Source: Bog-473 sp964457065 (GTDB taxonomy: Bacteria > Actinomycetota > Acidimicrobiia > Acidimicrobiales > RAAP-2). Taken from it: DNA of 36,452 nt. Positions 27,613-35,101 of the stretch are shown here, one piece after another. The notes beneath the pieces were generated by a model. The model searched no databases. It saw only the letters and a list, made by a program, of their open reading frames with translations, and was not told where the DNA came from. The position numbers were made by a program, and so were the translations under genes. Where the stretch lies: positions 1-36,452 of the forward strand of contig CAYWDQ010000015.1 of the NCBI GenBank assembly GCA_964457065.1. Direction: 5' to 3'. Position 1 is the first letter of the stretch. Every line of letters starts with the position of its first letter.

Positions 27613-28953
27613 TCAGCCTTCGACCGCGAACAGGCGCCATTGGCCGGGCAGGCCTTTGAGTTCGTACTCGCCTCGATCCGTGAAATGAAGATCTGAACCG
27701 ACAACGAGATCGACCACGGTCCTGGACACCAGTACTTCGCCGGACTGCGCCTTGGCCTGCACGCGTTGAGCCAGATGCACGGCGATGCCGGCCACGTCGT
27801 CACCTCGCCGCTCGATTTCCCCTGCGTGCAAGCCAACGCGGACATCGATGCCGAGTTGACGGAGGGCGTCGCGGATCGCAATCGCGCATTGCACGGCCCT
27901 GGCGGGCCCGTCGAAGACGGCGAGGACGCCATCGCCCATCCGCTTGACCAGGCGCCCACCGAACCGCGCCAGTTGCCGATCGATCGCCCGGTCGTGCTGT
28001 TCGAGCCGGGCCGTCCACGCTCGATCACCCAGTGCGGTCGCCTGCTCGGTGGAGCCGACGATGTCGGAGAAGAGGACCGTGGCGAGCAGACGATCACTCG
28101 GCGTCATCTGCCGGGTCCCGGTCAGGAACTCCTCGATCTCCCCAGCGATGTCCGCACTGCTGGCCCACGGGACGTGGTCCGCCGTATCGAGCTCCACGTA
28201 GCGGGCACCATCGATGTGCTCGGCGAGATAGCGGCCGTTGTCGACCCGACAGAACTGGTCATCTCGAGCGTGGAGCACGAGGGTCGGCACTCGAAGGCCG
28301 CCCAGAATGGGTCGTACATCGGCTTCCGCCGCACGCCACATGCTCCGGGCCATCGCCGGGCTCGCACCCCGACGACCTGCCCGGCGCCACCATGCGGCAA
28401 AGTCCGCATCGGAGACCATGCTCGGGGCCATGAGAGGAAGATCGTCCCCGGTCCCCGATTGTGGTTCGATCAGGGATTCCCTGAATCGCTCCAACAGGGA
28501 ATTGGGCACACCAAAGGGGTAGTCGTCACTTCGCGTGAGGCGCGCGTAACTGTTCACCAGCACGAGCGCGTGAACCCTCTCCGGATGGGTCGCGGCCAGC
28601 AGGACTGCTGCGAGCCCGCCGAAGTGAACGCCCAGTACCGCTGCACTCTCTATCTCCTGGTCGTCCAATACGGCCAGCGCGTCAGTCGCCCACTGCTCCA
28701 CCGTCGGGGGGTCTGACGAGCCCACAGGATCGGACAATCCGATACCCCGCAGGTCGAATCGGATCAGCCGGGAGAACGAGGCCAACCTGTCTACGTAGGC
28801 TTGCCAACGTGGCTGCTCGGCGGCGGCGTCCACCGAGAAGTTGGTGCCGTTGGTCACCTCGATGAGGTTGAGGGGACCCGTCCCTTCGACCTGATACCCG
28901 ATGTGAAGGCCGTCGGTCGTCGTGGCGTAGTAGGTCTCCGGCACACGGTCCAC
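27613..28953 (-). CDS. Alpha/beta-hydrolase-like domain fused to class III adenylate cyclase
   Basis: A 446-residue two-domain protein. Residues 1-280 have the alpha/beta-hydrolase fold (IRFDLRGIGLSDPVG, LVLHARDDQFCRVDNG with Asp231, TADHVPW with His260). The nucleophile elbow, normally GxSxG, reads LGVHFGG: His110 replaces the catalytic serine, so hydrolysis is unlikely and the domain may sense a ligand. Residues 290-446 form a cyclase domain: VLFSDIVGST (D297), LVKRMGDGVLAVF (K337 and D341), GIAVHLAQRV, and ELKGLPGQWRLFAVEG. The Asn of the usual VNxAxR is His here, which is common in this hydrolase-cyclase family. The start is GTG 28953. The family is large in mycobacteria and acidimicrobia. 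Product cAMP is likely; the trigger is unknown. The gene stops beside an assembly gap. Confidence 0.88.
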   Translation of the reverse strand: MDRVPETYYATTTDGLHIGYQVEGTGPLNLIEVTNGTNFSVDAAAEQPRWQAYVDRLASFSRLIRFDLRGIGLSDPVGSSDPPTVEQWATDALAVLDDQEIESAAVLGVHFGGLAAVLLAATHPERVHALVLVNSYARLTRSDDYPFGVPNSLLERFRESLIEPQSGTGDDLPLMAPSMVSDADFAAWWRRAGRRGASPAMARSMWRAAEADVRPILGGLRVPTLVLHARDDQFCRVDNGRYLAEHIDGARYVELDTADHVPWASSADIAGEIEEFLTGTRQMTPSDRLLATVLFSDIVGSTEQATALGDRAWTARLEQHDRAIDRQLARFGGRLVKRMGDGVLAVFDGPARAVQCAIAIRDALRQLGIDVRVGLHAGEIERRGDDVAGIAVHLAQRVQAKAQSGEVLVSRTVVDLVVGSDLHFTDRGEYELKGLPGQWRLFAVEG

Positions 28954-29042
28954 ATGAACATTTGAGCAGGAGCCGATGCGAGGTGCACGGAGCGAGGCGC
29001 TCTTGACACGAACGGGACGGCATGCCGCTCCTGCCCGACCGC

Positions 29043-29048
29043 TAGGTT
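29043..29048 (+). promoter_or_regulatory. Candidate -10 box (TAGGTT) of the aldo/keto reductase gene
   Basis: TAGGTT fits TANNNT and lies 53 nt before ATG 29102, which has its own ribosome-binding site (AGGAGG). The 148-bp interval also has to hold the promoter of the divergent hydrolase-cyclase gene. Confidence 0.25.
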
Positions 29049-29101
29049 GACCTCCATCAGCCGCACTGAGACCGCCGAACCAGCTCAGGAGGTGGATCCC
29101 G

Positions 29102-30130
29102 ATGCCGCACTACGACCCGGCACCCGATCGGTACCAGTCCATGCCGTACCGCCGCTGCGGCCGGAGCGGGGTGCTGCTGCCGTCGCTCTCGCTCGGGCTC
29201 TGGCACAACTTCGGTGACGACCGGCCCCTCGAGGTCCAACGCGCCATCCTGCGGCGCGCCTTCGACCTCGGCATCACGTACTTCGACCTGGCCAACAACT
29301 ACGGGCCGCCCTACGGCAGCGCCGAGACGAACTTCGGTTCCGTCCTCCGCACGGACTTCGCCGGACTGCGCGACGAGCTGATCATCTCCACCAAGGCGGG
29401 CTGGGACATGTGGCCCGGCCCCTACGGCGACCACGGGTCGCGCAAGTACCTGCTGGCCAGCCTGGACCAGAGCCTCGGCCGGCTCGGCCTCGACTACGTC
29501 GACATCTTCTACCACCACCGCTTCGACCCCGACACCCCGCTCGAGGAGACCATGGGCGCGCTCGATTCGGCCGTCCGCCAGGGCAAGGCGCTCTACGTCG
29601 GGATCTCGTCGTACTCCGACGTGCGCACCCGCGAGGCGATCGGGATCCTGCGCTCGCTGGGGACCCCGCTGCTCATCCACCAGCCGTCGTACTCCATGTT
29701 CAACCGCTGGATCGAGGACCGCCTCCTCGACGTCCTGGGCGAGGAGGGTGTCGGGTGCATCGGGTTCTCGCCGCTGGCCCAGGGCCTCCTCACCGAGCGC
29801 TACCTGCACGACATCCCGGCCGGGTCGCGGCTCACGGAGGGATCGTCGCTGTCCCCCGCCATGGTGAGCGAGGAGAACCTCTCGCGCGTGCGGGCGCTGG
29901 CGGAGATCGCCGCCCGACGGGGCCAGAAGGTCTCCCAGCTCGCCCTCGCCTGGGCCCTGCGCGACCCGCGCGTCACCTCGCTCGTCATCGGGGCCAGCAG
30001 CGTGGCCCAGCTGGAGGAGAACGTCGTCGCCCTCGACAACCTGGACTTCACCGAGACGGAGCTGAAGGACATCGACGCGTACGCGGTCGAGGGCAACATC
30101 GACCTGTGGCGCGGGCCGGCCACCAGCTGA
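29102..30130 (+). CDS. Aldo/keto reductase, YghZ / L-glyceraldehyde-3-phosphate reductase type
   Basis: A 342-residue TIM-barrel NADPH-dependent reductase. The catalytic tetrad environment is visible: FDLANNYGPPYGSAETNFG (Asp and Tyr), LIISTKAG (Lys), and VDIFYHHRFDP (His). The YGPPYGSAE stretch and the length identify the AKR14 (YghZ) group, whose E. coli member reduces L-glyceraldehyde 3-phosphate and methylglyoxal-like aldehydes. The cofactor-binding C-terminal segment SLVIGASSVAQLEENV is present. The start is ATG 29102 with AGGAGG upstream. It is divergent from the cyclase gene and converges on the SDR/phosphotransferase operon, 24 bp away. Aldehyde detoxification in the cytoplasm is the likely role; the exact substrate is inferred from the family. 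Confidence 0.92.
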   Translation: MPHYDPAPDRYQSMPYRRCGRSGVLLPSLSLGLWHNFGDDRPLEVQRAILRRAFDLGITYFDLANNYGPPYGSAETNFGSVLRTDFAGLRDELIISTKAGWDMWPGPYGDHGSRKYLLASLDQSLGRLGLDYVDIFYHHRFDPDTPLEETMGALDSAVRQGKALYVGISSYSDVRTREAIGILRSLGTPLLIHQPSYSMFNRWIEDRLLDVLGEEGVGCIGFSPLAQGLLTERYLHDIPAGSRLTEGSSLSPAMVSEENLSRVRALAEIAARRGQKVSQLALAWALRDPRVTSLVIGASSVAQLEENVVALDNLDFTETELKDIDAYAVEGNIDLWRGPATS

Positions 30131-30154
30131 GCGGGAACGCTGCGCCGCCGGGGC

Positions 30155-30925
30155 TCAGAGGGTGCGGAAGAACCCGCCGTCGACCAGCACCTGGGCCCCG
30201 TTGACGTAGCTCGCCGCGTCGCTGGCCAGGAACACGCAGACGCCGACCAGGTCCTCGGGCCGACCGATGCGCTTCATCGGGTTGATCGTGCCGATGCGCG
30301 CCTTCGTGTCGGGGTCCCAGGCCTTCGCGATGTCGGTGTCGAAGGCGCCGGGCAGGACGAGGTTGGCCCGGACCTTGGGCGCCCAGGCGCCGGCCAGTCC
30401 GAGCGTCAGCGCGTTCAGGCCGGCCTTGGCCATGGCGTAGGGCAGGTCGTCGGCCCCGGGGCGCAGTGTGCCCGCCGTGGTCACGTTGATGATGCAGCCG
30501 CCGTCGCCCTCGGCCATGCGCGACCCGATGAGCGCGCTCAGGCGGAACGGCCCGCGCGCGTTGACGGCGTGGACCTTGTCGTAGAGCGCCTCGGTGACCG
30601 AGGGGAGGCCGTCGTAGAGCGGCGACATGCCGGCGTTGTTCACCAGCACGTCGCAGCGCCCGAACTCGTCGTACACGGTCTCGACCAGCCGGTCGCAGTC
30701 CTCCCACTCGCCGACGTGGCAGGCGACGGGGAGCGTGCGGCGTCCGGTCGCCGCCGCGATCTCGGTCGCCGCCTTCTGGCAGTTCTCCAGCTTGCGGCTG
30801 GCGACGACCACGTCGGCCCCGGCCATGGCCATCCCCTCGGCCACGGCACGGCCGATGCCCCGGCTCCCCCCGGTGACGAGGGCGATCTTGCCGGTCAGGT
30901 CGAACAGCTCGGCGGGCGGCCTCAT
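30155..30925 (-). CDS. Short-chain dehydrogenase/reductase, second gene of operon
   Basis: A 256-residue classical SDR: ALVTGGSRGIGRAVA (TGxxxGIG), VLVNNAGMSP (NNAG), YAMAKAGLNAL (YxxxK) and VNGAQVLVDGGFF (tail). The residue 13 before the catalytic tyrosine, normally Ser, is Thr (NVTTAGTLRPG), a tolerated but uncommon exchange. The first helix has MRPPAELFDLTGK. ATG 30925 overlaps the TGA of the upstream phosphotransferase gene (ATGA, 30922-30925), so translation is coupled. The longer frame upstream is a shadow of the neighbour. The pair probably acts on one compound: the APH-like kinase or acyl-CoA-linked step first and the oxidation next. Cofactor and substrate are unknown; 3-hydroxyacyl or steroid-like alcohols are common for this SDR group. 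Confidence 0.9.
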   Translation of the reverse strand: MRPPAELFDLTGKIALVTGGSRGIGRAVAEGMAMAGADVVVASRKLENCQKAATEIAAATGRRTLPVACHVGEWEDCDRLVETVYDEFGRCDVLVNNAGMSPLYDGLPSVTEALYDKVHAVNARGPFRLSALIGSRMAEGDGGCIINVTTAGTLRPGADDLPYAMAKAGLNALTLGLAGAWAPKVRANLVLPGAFDTDIAKAWDPDTKARIGTINPMKRIGRPEDLVGVCVFLASDAASYVNGAQVLVDGGFFRTL

Positions 30926-31974
30926 CCCTTGTACTCGCTCGACTCGGCCAGCTCGCCGGCGGCGGCCATCAGGTCGAGCACCACCGGGCCGAAGCCCTGC
31001 AGCTTGTAGTCGTCCCCGGCGCGCTGGTAGCCCTGCTCGAGCACGATGGCGAGCTTCCACTTGGCGAGCACGCAGTAGTAGTCGATGTCGTCGACCTGGC
31101 GGCCCGACTGCTTCGAGTAGTGCTCGAGCACCTGGGCCCGCGAGGGCATGCCGGTCATGTCGACGTAGCCGCCGACGCTCCCCTCGCCGCCGCTGGTGTC
31201 CTCGGGCCAGGTGTGCACGACCCAGCCCAGGTCGAGCTTGGGGTCGCCCACGGTCCCCATCTCCCAGTCGACGATGGCGGCCAGCCGCGCCGGCGCCCCG
31301 TCCTTGAACATGACGTTGGCGAACTGGTAGTCCCCGTGCATGATGCCCGGGACGTAGTCGAGCGGCTTGTGGGCGCGCAGCCAGGCCGAGGCCTCGTCGA
31401 ACCCGGGCAGCTCGCGTCCCTTGATGCGCTCGAAGAAGGCGGTCCAGCGGTCCACCTGGCGCTCGTGGAAGCCGTCGGGGCGGCCGAGGTCCGCGAGCCC
31501 CTTGGCCTTCCAGTCGACCTTGGACAGCAGGGCGATGCCCTCCACCAGCTGGTACGCCAGCCCCTGGCGCGCCTCGAGGTCGGTGTCGAACGGGGCCGGC
31601 CAGACGCCGCGCTCCATGCCCATCGGCGACCAGCCGTCGACGAAGCCCATCAGGTAGAAGGTCCGGCCCAGCACCGCCGGGTCCGTGCAGACCGCGATGG
31701 CCTCGGTGTGCGGCACGTCGGTCCCGGTCAGCGCCTCGATGATCCGCCACTCCCGCACGATGCCGGCGTCGCGCTCGGCCGGTGCGCTGGGCGGCGGGAT
31801 CCGCATGGCGCAGTGCAGGTCGCCACGGCGCAGCTCGTAGATCTCGTTCTGGCTGCCCCCCGAGATGTAGCCGTGCTCGAGCGGTGCCCCGGCGCCGAGC
31901 CTCTCGGCGTCCATCCAGGCCACCAACCGGTCCACGTCGGCGATGGTCGGGGTCGTGTCTTCCGTCGTCGTCAC
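30922..31974 (-). CDS. APH-like phosphotransferase (aminoglycoside-phosphotransferase fold)
   Basis: A 350-residue kinase-fold protein. The nucleotide-binding region begins with GYISGGSQNEIYEL (Gly-rich loop). The catalytic loop is MHGDYQFANVMF (HxDxxxxN with catalytic Asp), and AAIVDWEMGTVGDPKLDLGW holds the metal-binding Asp of DxD-type kinases (here DWE). GTG 31974 is preferred because GGAGAG lies 4 nt upstream. The protein belongs to the group close to the N-terminal domain of ACAD10/ACAD11, which phosphorylates hydroxyacyl-CoA during fatty-acid breakdown, rather than to antibiotic kinases. It is the first gene of the operon and overlaps the SDR by 4 bp, so a hydroxy-acid or alcohol substrate shared by both is likely. 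A resistance role is unlikely; neither is proven. Confidence 0.88.
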   Translation of the reverse strand: MTTTEDTTPTIADVDRLVAWMDAERLGAGAPLEHGYISGGSQNEIYELRRGDLHCAMRIPPPSAPAERDAGIVREWRIIEALTGTDVPHTEAIAVCTDPAVLGRTFYLMGFVDGWSPMGMERGVWPAPFDTDLEARQGLAYQLVEGIALLSKVDWKAKGLADLGRPDGFHERQVDRWTAFFERIKGRELPGFDEASAWLRAHKPLDYVPGIMHGDYQFANVMFKDGAPARLAAIVDWEMGTVGDPKLDLGWVVHTWPEDTSGGEGSVGGYVDMTGMPSRAQVLEHYSKQSGRQVDDIDYYCVLAKWKLAIVLEQGYQRAGDDYKLQGFGPVVLDLMAAAGELAESSEYKG

Positions 31975-32262
31975 AGGCTCTCCGTTCCAGGTCGGGCCCG
32001 CTCTCGGGTCGCGCACCCTCGTCTCCGCTGTCCGGGCATCATCGCACCCGGGCCGAGAATCGTGCCTGAACCGGGGCCCCGCAGGGAAATGCGGGTGGGT
32101 CGCAATGGTCCACCCGGCGGGAGGACCGCAAGGGGATGCCCGAATCTCTTGCAATCCCAGGTGCAGCACCGTCCCACGACCGTGCGTGGCCGCCCGCGTC
32201 GGGCGCCGGTACAACCGGTTCGCATCTCAGGCACAGGCACGAACGCGCCGATATGTCACACC
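31975..32262. other. Divergent promoter interval of phosphotransferase and diguanylate cyclase genes
   Basis: This 288-bp stretch contains the ribosome-binding site of the minus-strand phosphotransferase gene, the second copy of the 16-nt motif (32033-32048), and at 32250-32255 GATATG, a weak -10-like box 7 nt before GTG 32263. No riboswitch, including a c-di-GMP type, could be folded by eye. No coding frame is credible. Confidence 0.4.
32033..32048 (-). promoter_or_regulatory. Shared 16-nt upstream motif, copy 2
   Basis: The plus strand reads CGGGCATCATCGCACC, identical to 26173-26188. Here it lies 59 nt upstream of GTG 31974, so a 50-nt leader with a ribosome-binding site would follow if it is the -10 region. 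The same regulator or sigma factor may control both minus-strand genes. Confidence 0.4.
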
Positions 32263-34038
32263 GTGAGCAACGGGTCGAACCCGACCGCGCGGGACCACTG
32301 GCGCTGGTACTCGCCACACCGCGCCATCGTCCTGCTGGGCACCGTGCTGACCCTGGTCGCCATGGCCGGAGGGATCCTCGGCGTGGTCAACTCGTCCCGG
32401 GCCGAGCAGCTGAACGCACGCCTCACCGACCAGTACCTCGTGCTCCTCTCGCCGGTGCGCCAGATCCGGGCGTCGGCGAGCGAGTTCCAGGTGCTGGCCG
32501 AGGAGGCCTTCAACAAGACCGTGCCGGCCAACGAGGTCCTGACCGGGGCGGTGAGCAATTCCATCGCCCTCAACAAGGCCTACATCGCCCTGCAGCACCT
32601 CCTCGCGCTGCCGGGCAACGAAGGCCTCTCTCCCCAGCTGGCCAGCCGCATGGCGGCCTTCACCGCCTCGCAGGCGGGCCTGAGCGCATTCCTGGCCGGC
32701 GAGCCGCAGACGTCCCAGACCGCGCACGCGGCCGCGGTGGAGAGCGCAGCCGAAGCGAAGCTCGATACCACCCTCGCCTCCCTGCAGGCGACGATCACGG
32801 ATCGCCTGGATCAGACGGCCGACCAGGCGGCCGCGGCGGCCAACGACGCCCGGGTCGACCTTCTGTGGTCCCTCGGCATCGGGATCGCCTTCGCGAGCAT
32901 CGTGACGAGCGGTCTGGCCGTGCACGCGCTGCGGGTGGAGCGCGAGCAGTCCAGGCGTGAGGCCGTGCAGTCCGAGCTCGCCCACAGGATCGCGTTCGAG
33001 GCGAGCCTGCAGACCGCGCTCGAGATGTCCAAGGCGGAAGCATCCGTCTTCGACCTGGTGGCCGAGGCGCTCAGCCAGGCCGCGCCGGGCATGCGCTCGG
33101 AGCTGCTGCTGGCCGATTCCAGCACGGCCAACTTCCGCCAGGTGCTGGTCAGCACCGCGCAGGCGGACGATGCCGGGTGCGGGGTCATGTCCCCCGACGA
33201 CTGCCCGGCCGCATCGAGGGCCCGGGCCATGGTGTTCCCCTCGAGCGCGGCGCTCGATGCCTGTCCCAACCTGCGGGGCCGCGGCTGCTCCGCGCTGTGC
33301 GTCCCCATGAGCATCAGCGGCAACTCCATGGGCGTCTTCCACGTGACCTCCGACGACGGTTCGCCGCCCTCGGACACCATCCAGGCGAACGTCGAGGTCG
33401 TGGCGCGACGGGCGAGTGAGCGGTTGGCCATGCTGCGCGCCTTCGAGTTCTCCCAGACGCAGGCGAACAGCGACTCCCTGACCGGCCTCATGACCCGCAG
33501 GAGCCTGGAGAGCGCGGTCCGCAAGCTGCACGAGACCGGGACGCCGTACTCGGTCGCCTACGGCGACCTCGACCACTTCAAGGACGTGAACGACGAGTTC
33601 GGGCACGCCGCCGGCGACCGCGCGCTGCGCACCTTCGCGCAGGTCCTCCGCGACTCCCTCCGGCCGGCGGACATCCCGGGCCGCTACGGGGGAGAGGAGT
33701 TCGTCATCGTGCTCCCGGACTGCCCGATCGACGAGGCGCGCCAGGTGCTCGAACGCGTCCGGGAACGCATGGCCGACCGGATCGTCCTCGCCGAGCTCCC
33801 GGTGTTCACGGTCAGCTTCGGCCTCGCCGCATCCGACCAGGCGGGCGACTTCGACCACGTCGTCTCGCTGGCCGACACCGCGCTCCTCAACGCCAAGGCC
33901 GCCGGCCGCGACCGCATCGTGGTGTCCACGGGACCGGACATGCCCGCCGCCCCCCCGGTCCGCACCGAGCTCGACCAGGCGCTGCCCCCGCTCGGCGACG
34001 CGGACAGGGCCGCCTTCTGGGAGCCCCATCACAACTGA
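32263..34038 (+). CDS. Membrane diguanylate cyclase (sensor helices, GAF-like, GGDEF)
   Basis: A 591-residue inner-membrane enzyme making c-di-GMP from two GTP. Transmembrane helices lie at about 23-44 (VLLGTVLTLVAMAGGILGVV) and 205-227 (LWSLGIGIAFASIVTSGLAV), enclosing a helical extracellular sensor (45-200). A GAF-like domain (about 255-400) has five clustered cysteines (GCGVMSPDDCP, ACPNLRGRGCSALCVPM). The GGDEF domain ends the protein: GDLDHFKDVND (metal site) and RYGGEEFVIVLP with an active GGEEF at 476-480. R467-P-A-D470, five residues before, is the inhibitory I-site, so product feedback is expected. GTG 32263 (VSNGSNPTARDHW) starts it; the long open frame upstream is non-coding. It stands alone. 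The signal is unknown; the cysteines suggest metal or redox sensing. Confidence 0.93.
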   Translation: MSNGSNPTARDHWRWYSPHRAIVLLGTVLTLVAMAGGILGVVNSSRAEQLNARLTDQYLVLLSPVRQIRASASEFQVLAEEAFNKTVPANEVLTGAVSNSIALNKAYIALQHLLALPGNEGLSPQLASRMAAFTASQAGLSAFLAGEPQTSQTAHAAAVESAAEAKLDTTLASLQATITDRLDQTADQAAAAANDARVDLLWSLGIGIAFASIVTSGLAVHALRVEREQSRREAVQSELAHRIAFEASLQTALEMSKAEASVFDLVAEALSQAAPGMRSELLLADSSTANFRQVLVSTAQADDAGCGVMSPDDCPAASRARAMVFPSSAALDACPNLRGRGCSALCVPMSISGNSMGVFHVTSDDGSPPSDTIQANVEVVARRASERLAMLRAFEFSQTQANSDSLTGLMTRRSLESAVRKLHETGTPYSVAYGDLDHFKDVNDEFGHAAGDRALRTFAQVLRDSLRPADIPGRYGGEEFVIVLPDCPIDEARQVLERVRERMADRIVLAELPVFTVSFGLAASDQAGDFDHVVSLADTALLNAKAAGRDRIVVSTGPDMPAAPPVRTELDQALPPLGDADRAAFWEPHHN

Positions 34039-34168
34039 CCTGGGGCTGCGGCCCCTGCGTCACACGACGGCGCCAGCGACCCTCAGATCACACTTCCCTC
34101 ACACCCTGTTCGCCCGCTCCTGACATCTCGGGTCGATGCTGGCGGTGAAGCGTCGGCGAGGAGGAGTC

Positions 34169-35101
34169 ATGGAGCGTCTCAGGCAACGGGTCACGCAGCG
34201 CTGGTCGGCCCTGGGCCCGGCCGCCCGGATGTGGTGGGTCGCGCTCAGCACGGTCGGCGTCGCCGCGGTGCTCGTGCTCTCGGCCACCACCGTGGTCGAC
34301 GCGACCTCGCACCCGACCACGACCGCGGCGTCGGCGTCGGCGTCCTCGGCGGCGAAGGGCGCGGGCACCGGCACGCCCACCACCGCCGCCCCGGGAACCA
34401 CAACGGGCTCGAGCTCCACGTCGGGCATGGCCGGCATGGCGAACGGCACCGCTGCGTCACCGTCGTCGGCCGCGTCAGCCGCGTCACCCGCGTCCGCCGG
34501 CGCAGCGCAGGCGACCTCGACCGTCTGCGCCAACGTCAAGGGGGCCACGACGATGTCCAACGGCATGGTCATGGCGCCGGTGCCCTCGGGCGCCCCGACG
34601 GCCGCCCAGCAGGCGGCGGCGGACGAGCTCGTGGCGCAGACCGAGGCCACCCTGACCAAGTACACGAGCCTGTCCGCCGCCACCGCGGCGGGCTACACCC
34701 CGGCCACCAACCCCAACGGGTACATGGTGCACTACGCCAACTGGTCCATCGCCAAGAACGACGGCTTCGACCCCGCGAATCCCGCCTTCCTCATGTACGC
34801 CAACACGGTGAACGGGCCGAAGCTGATGGGCGCCATGTACCTCGGGCCGGCGCCGTGCACCCCCGGCCCGGACATCGGCGGGCCGCTCACGCAGTGGCAC
34901 GCCCACGACGACCTGTGCCTCTCGGGCGGCCAGGTCGTCGGGCGGACGTCGTCGGGCGGCACGTGCGCCACCGGCGTGCACAACACGAACACCTACTTCA
35001 TGCTCCACGTGTGGACCGAGCCGTCGCTGGCCGCCACCCACCAGTTCCAGGCCGACCTCACCCGGGCCGAGCTGGCGCCGATCATCGAGGGGACGGCATG
35101 A
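34169..35101 (+). CDS. Secreted/anchored His- and Met-containing protein, first gene of coupled pair
   Basis: A 310-residue exported protein. ATG 34169 is set by GAGGAGGAG just upstream. A single hydrophobic segment (about 22-43, WWVALSTVGVAAVLVLSATT) is a signal or anchor. A Ser/Thr/Ala/Gly-rich linker (about 45-125) contains SGMAGMANG. The folded domain (about 128-310) has NPNGYMVHYANW, AFLMYA, KLMGAMYLGP, TQWHAHDDLCLSGGQ and TYFMLHVWTE; the conserved-looking His residues (VHY, WHAHDD, LHVW) could bind a metal. I do not know a characterised member. Its stop overlaps the next start (ATGA, 35098-35101), so the two proteins are made together. Transfer of a metal ion, for example copper, between this protein and the membrane partner is a guess. 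Confidence 0.8.
   Translation: MERLRQRVTQRWSALGPAARMWWVALSTVGVAAVLVLSATTVVDATSHPTTTAASASASSAAKGAGTGTPTTAAPGTTTGSSSTSGMAGMANGTAASPSSAASAASPASAGAAQATSTVCANVKGATTMSNGMVMAPVPSGAPTAAQQAAADELVAQTEATLTKYTSLSAATAAGYTPATNPNGYMVHYANWSIAKNDGFDPANPAFLMYANTVNGPKLMGAMYLGPAPCTPGPDIGGPLTQWHAHDDLCLSGGQVVGRTSSGGTCATGVHNTNTYFMLHVWTEPSLAATHQFQADLTRAELAPIIEGTA

Noticed and set aside
30922..31974. APH-fold gene as an aminoglycoside resistance determinant
   Set aside because: Its sequence features and operon with an SDR fit the ACAD10/11-like catabolic group, and there is no other resistance context.
31120..32262. N-terminal extension of the diguanylate cyclase frame
   Set aside because: It overlaps the phosphotransferase gene on the other strand and has no fold; GTG 32263 gives a normal membrane-enzyme N-terminus.
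31975..32262. Possible c-di-GMP riboswitch before the diguanylate cyclase or phosphotransferase
   Set aside because: Conserved GEMM segments are absent and no matching two-helix fold could be drawn.
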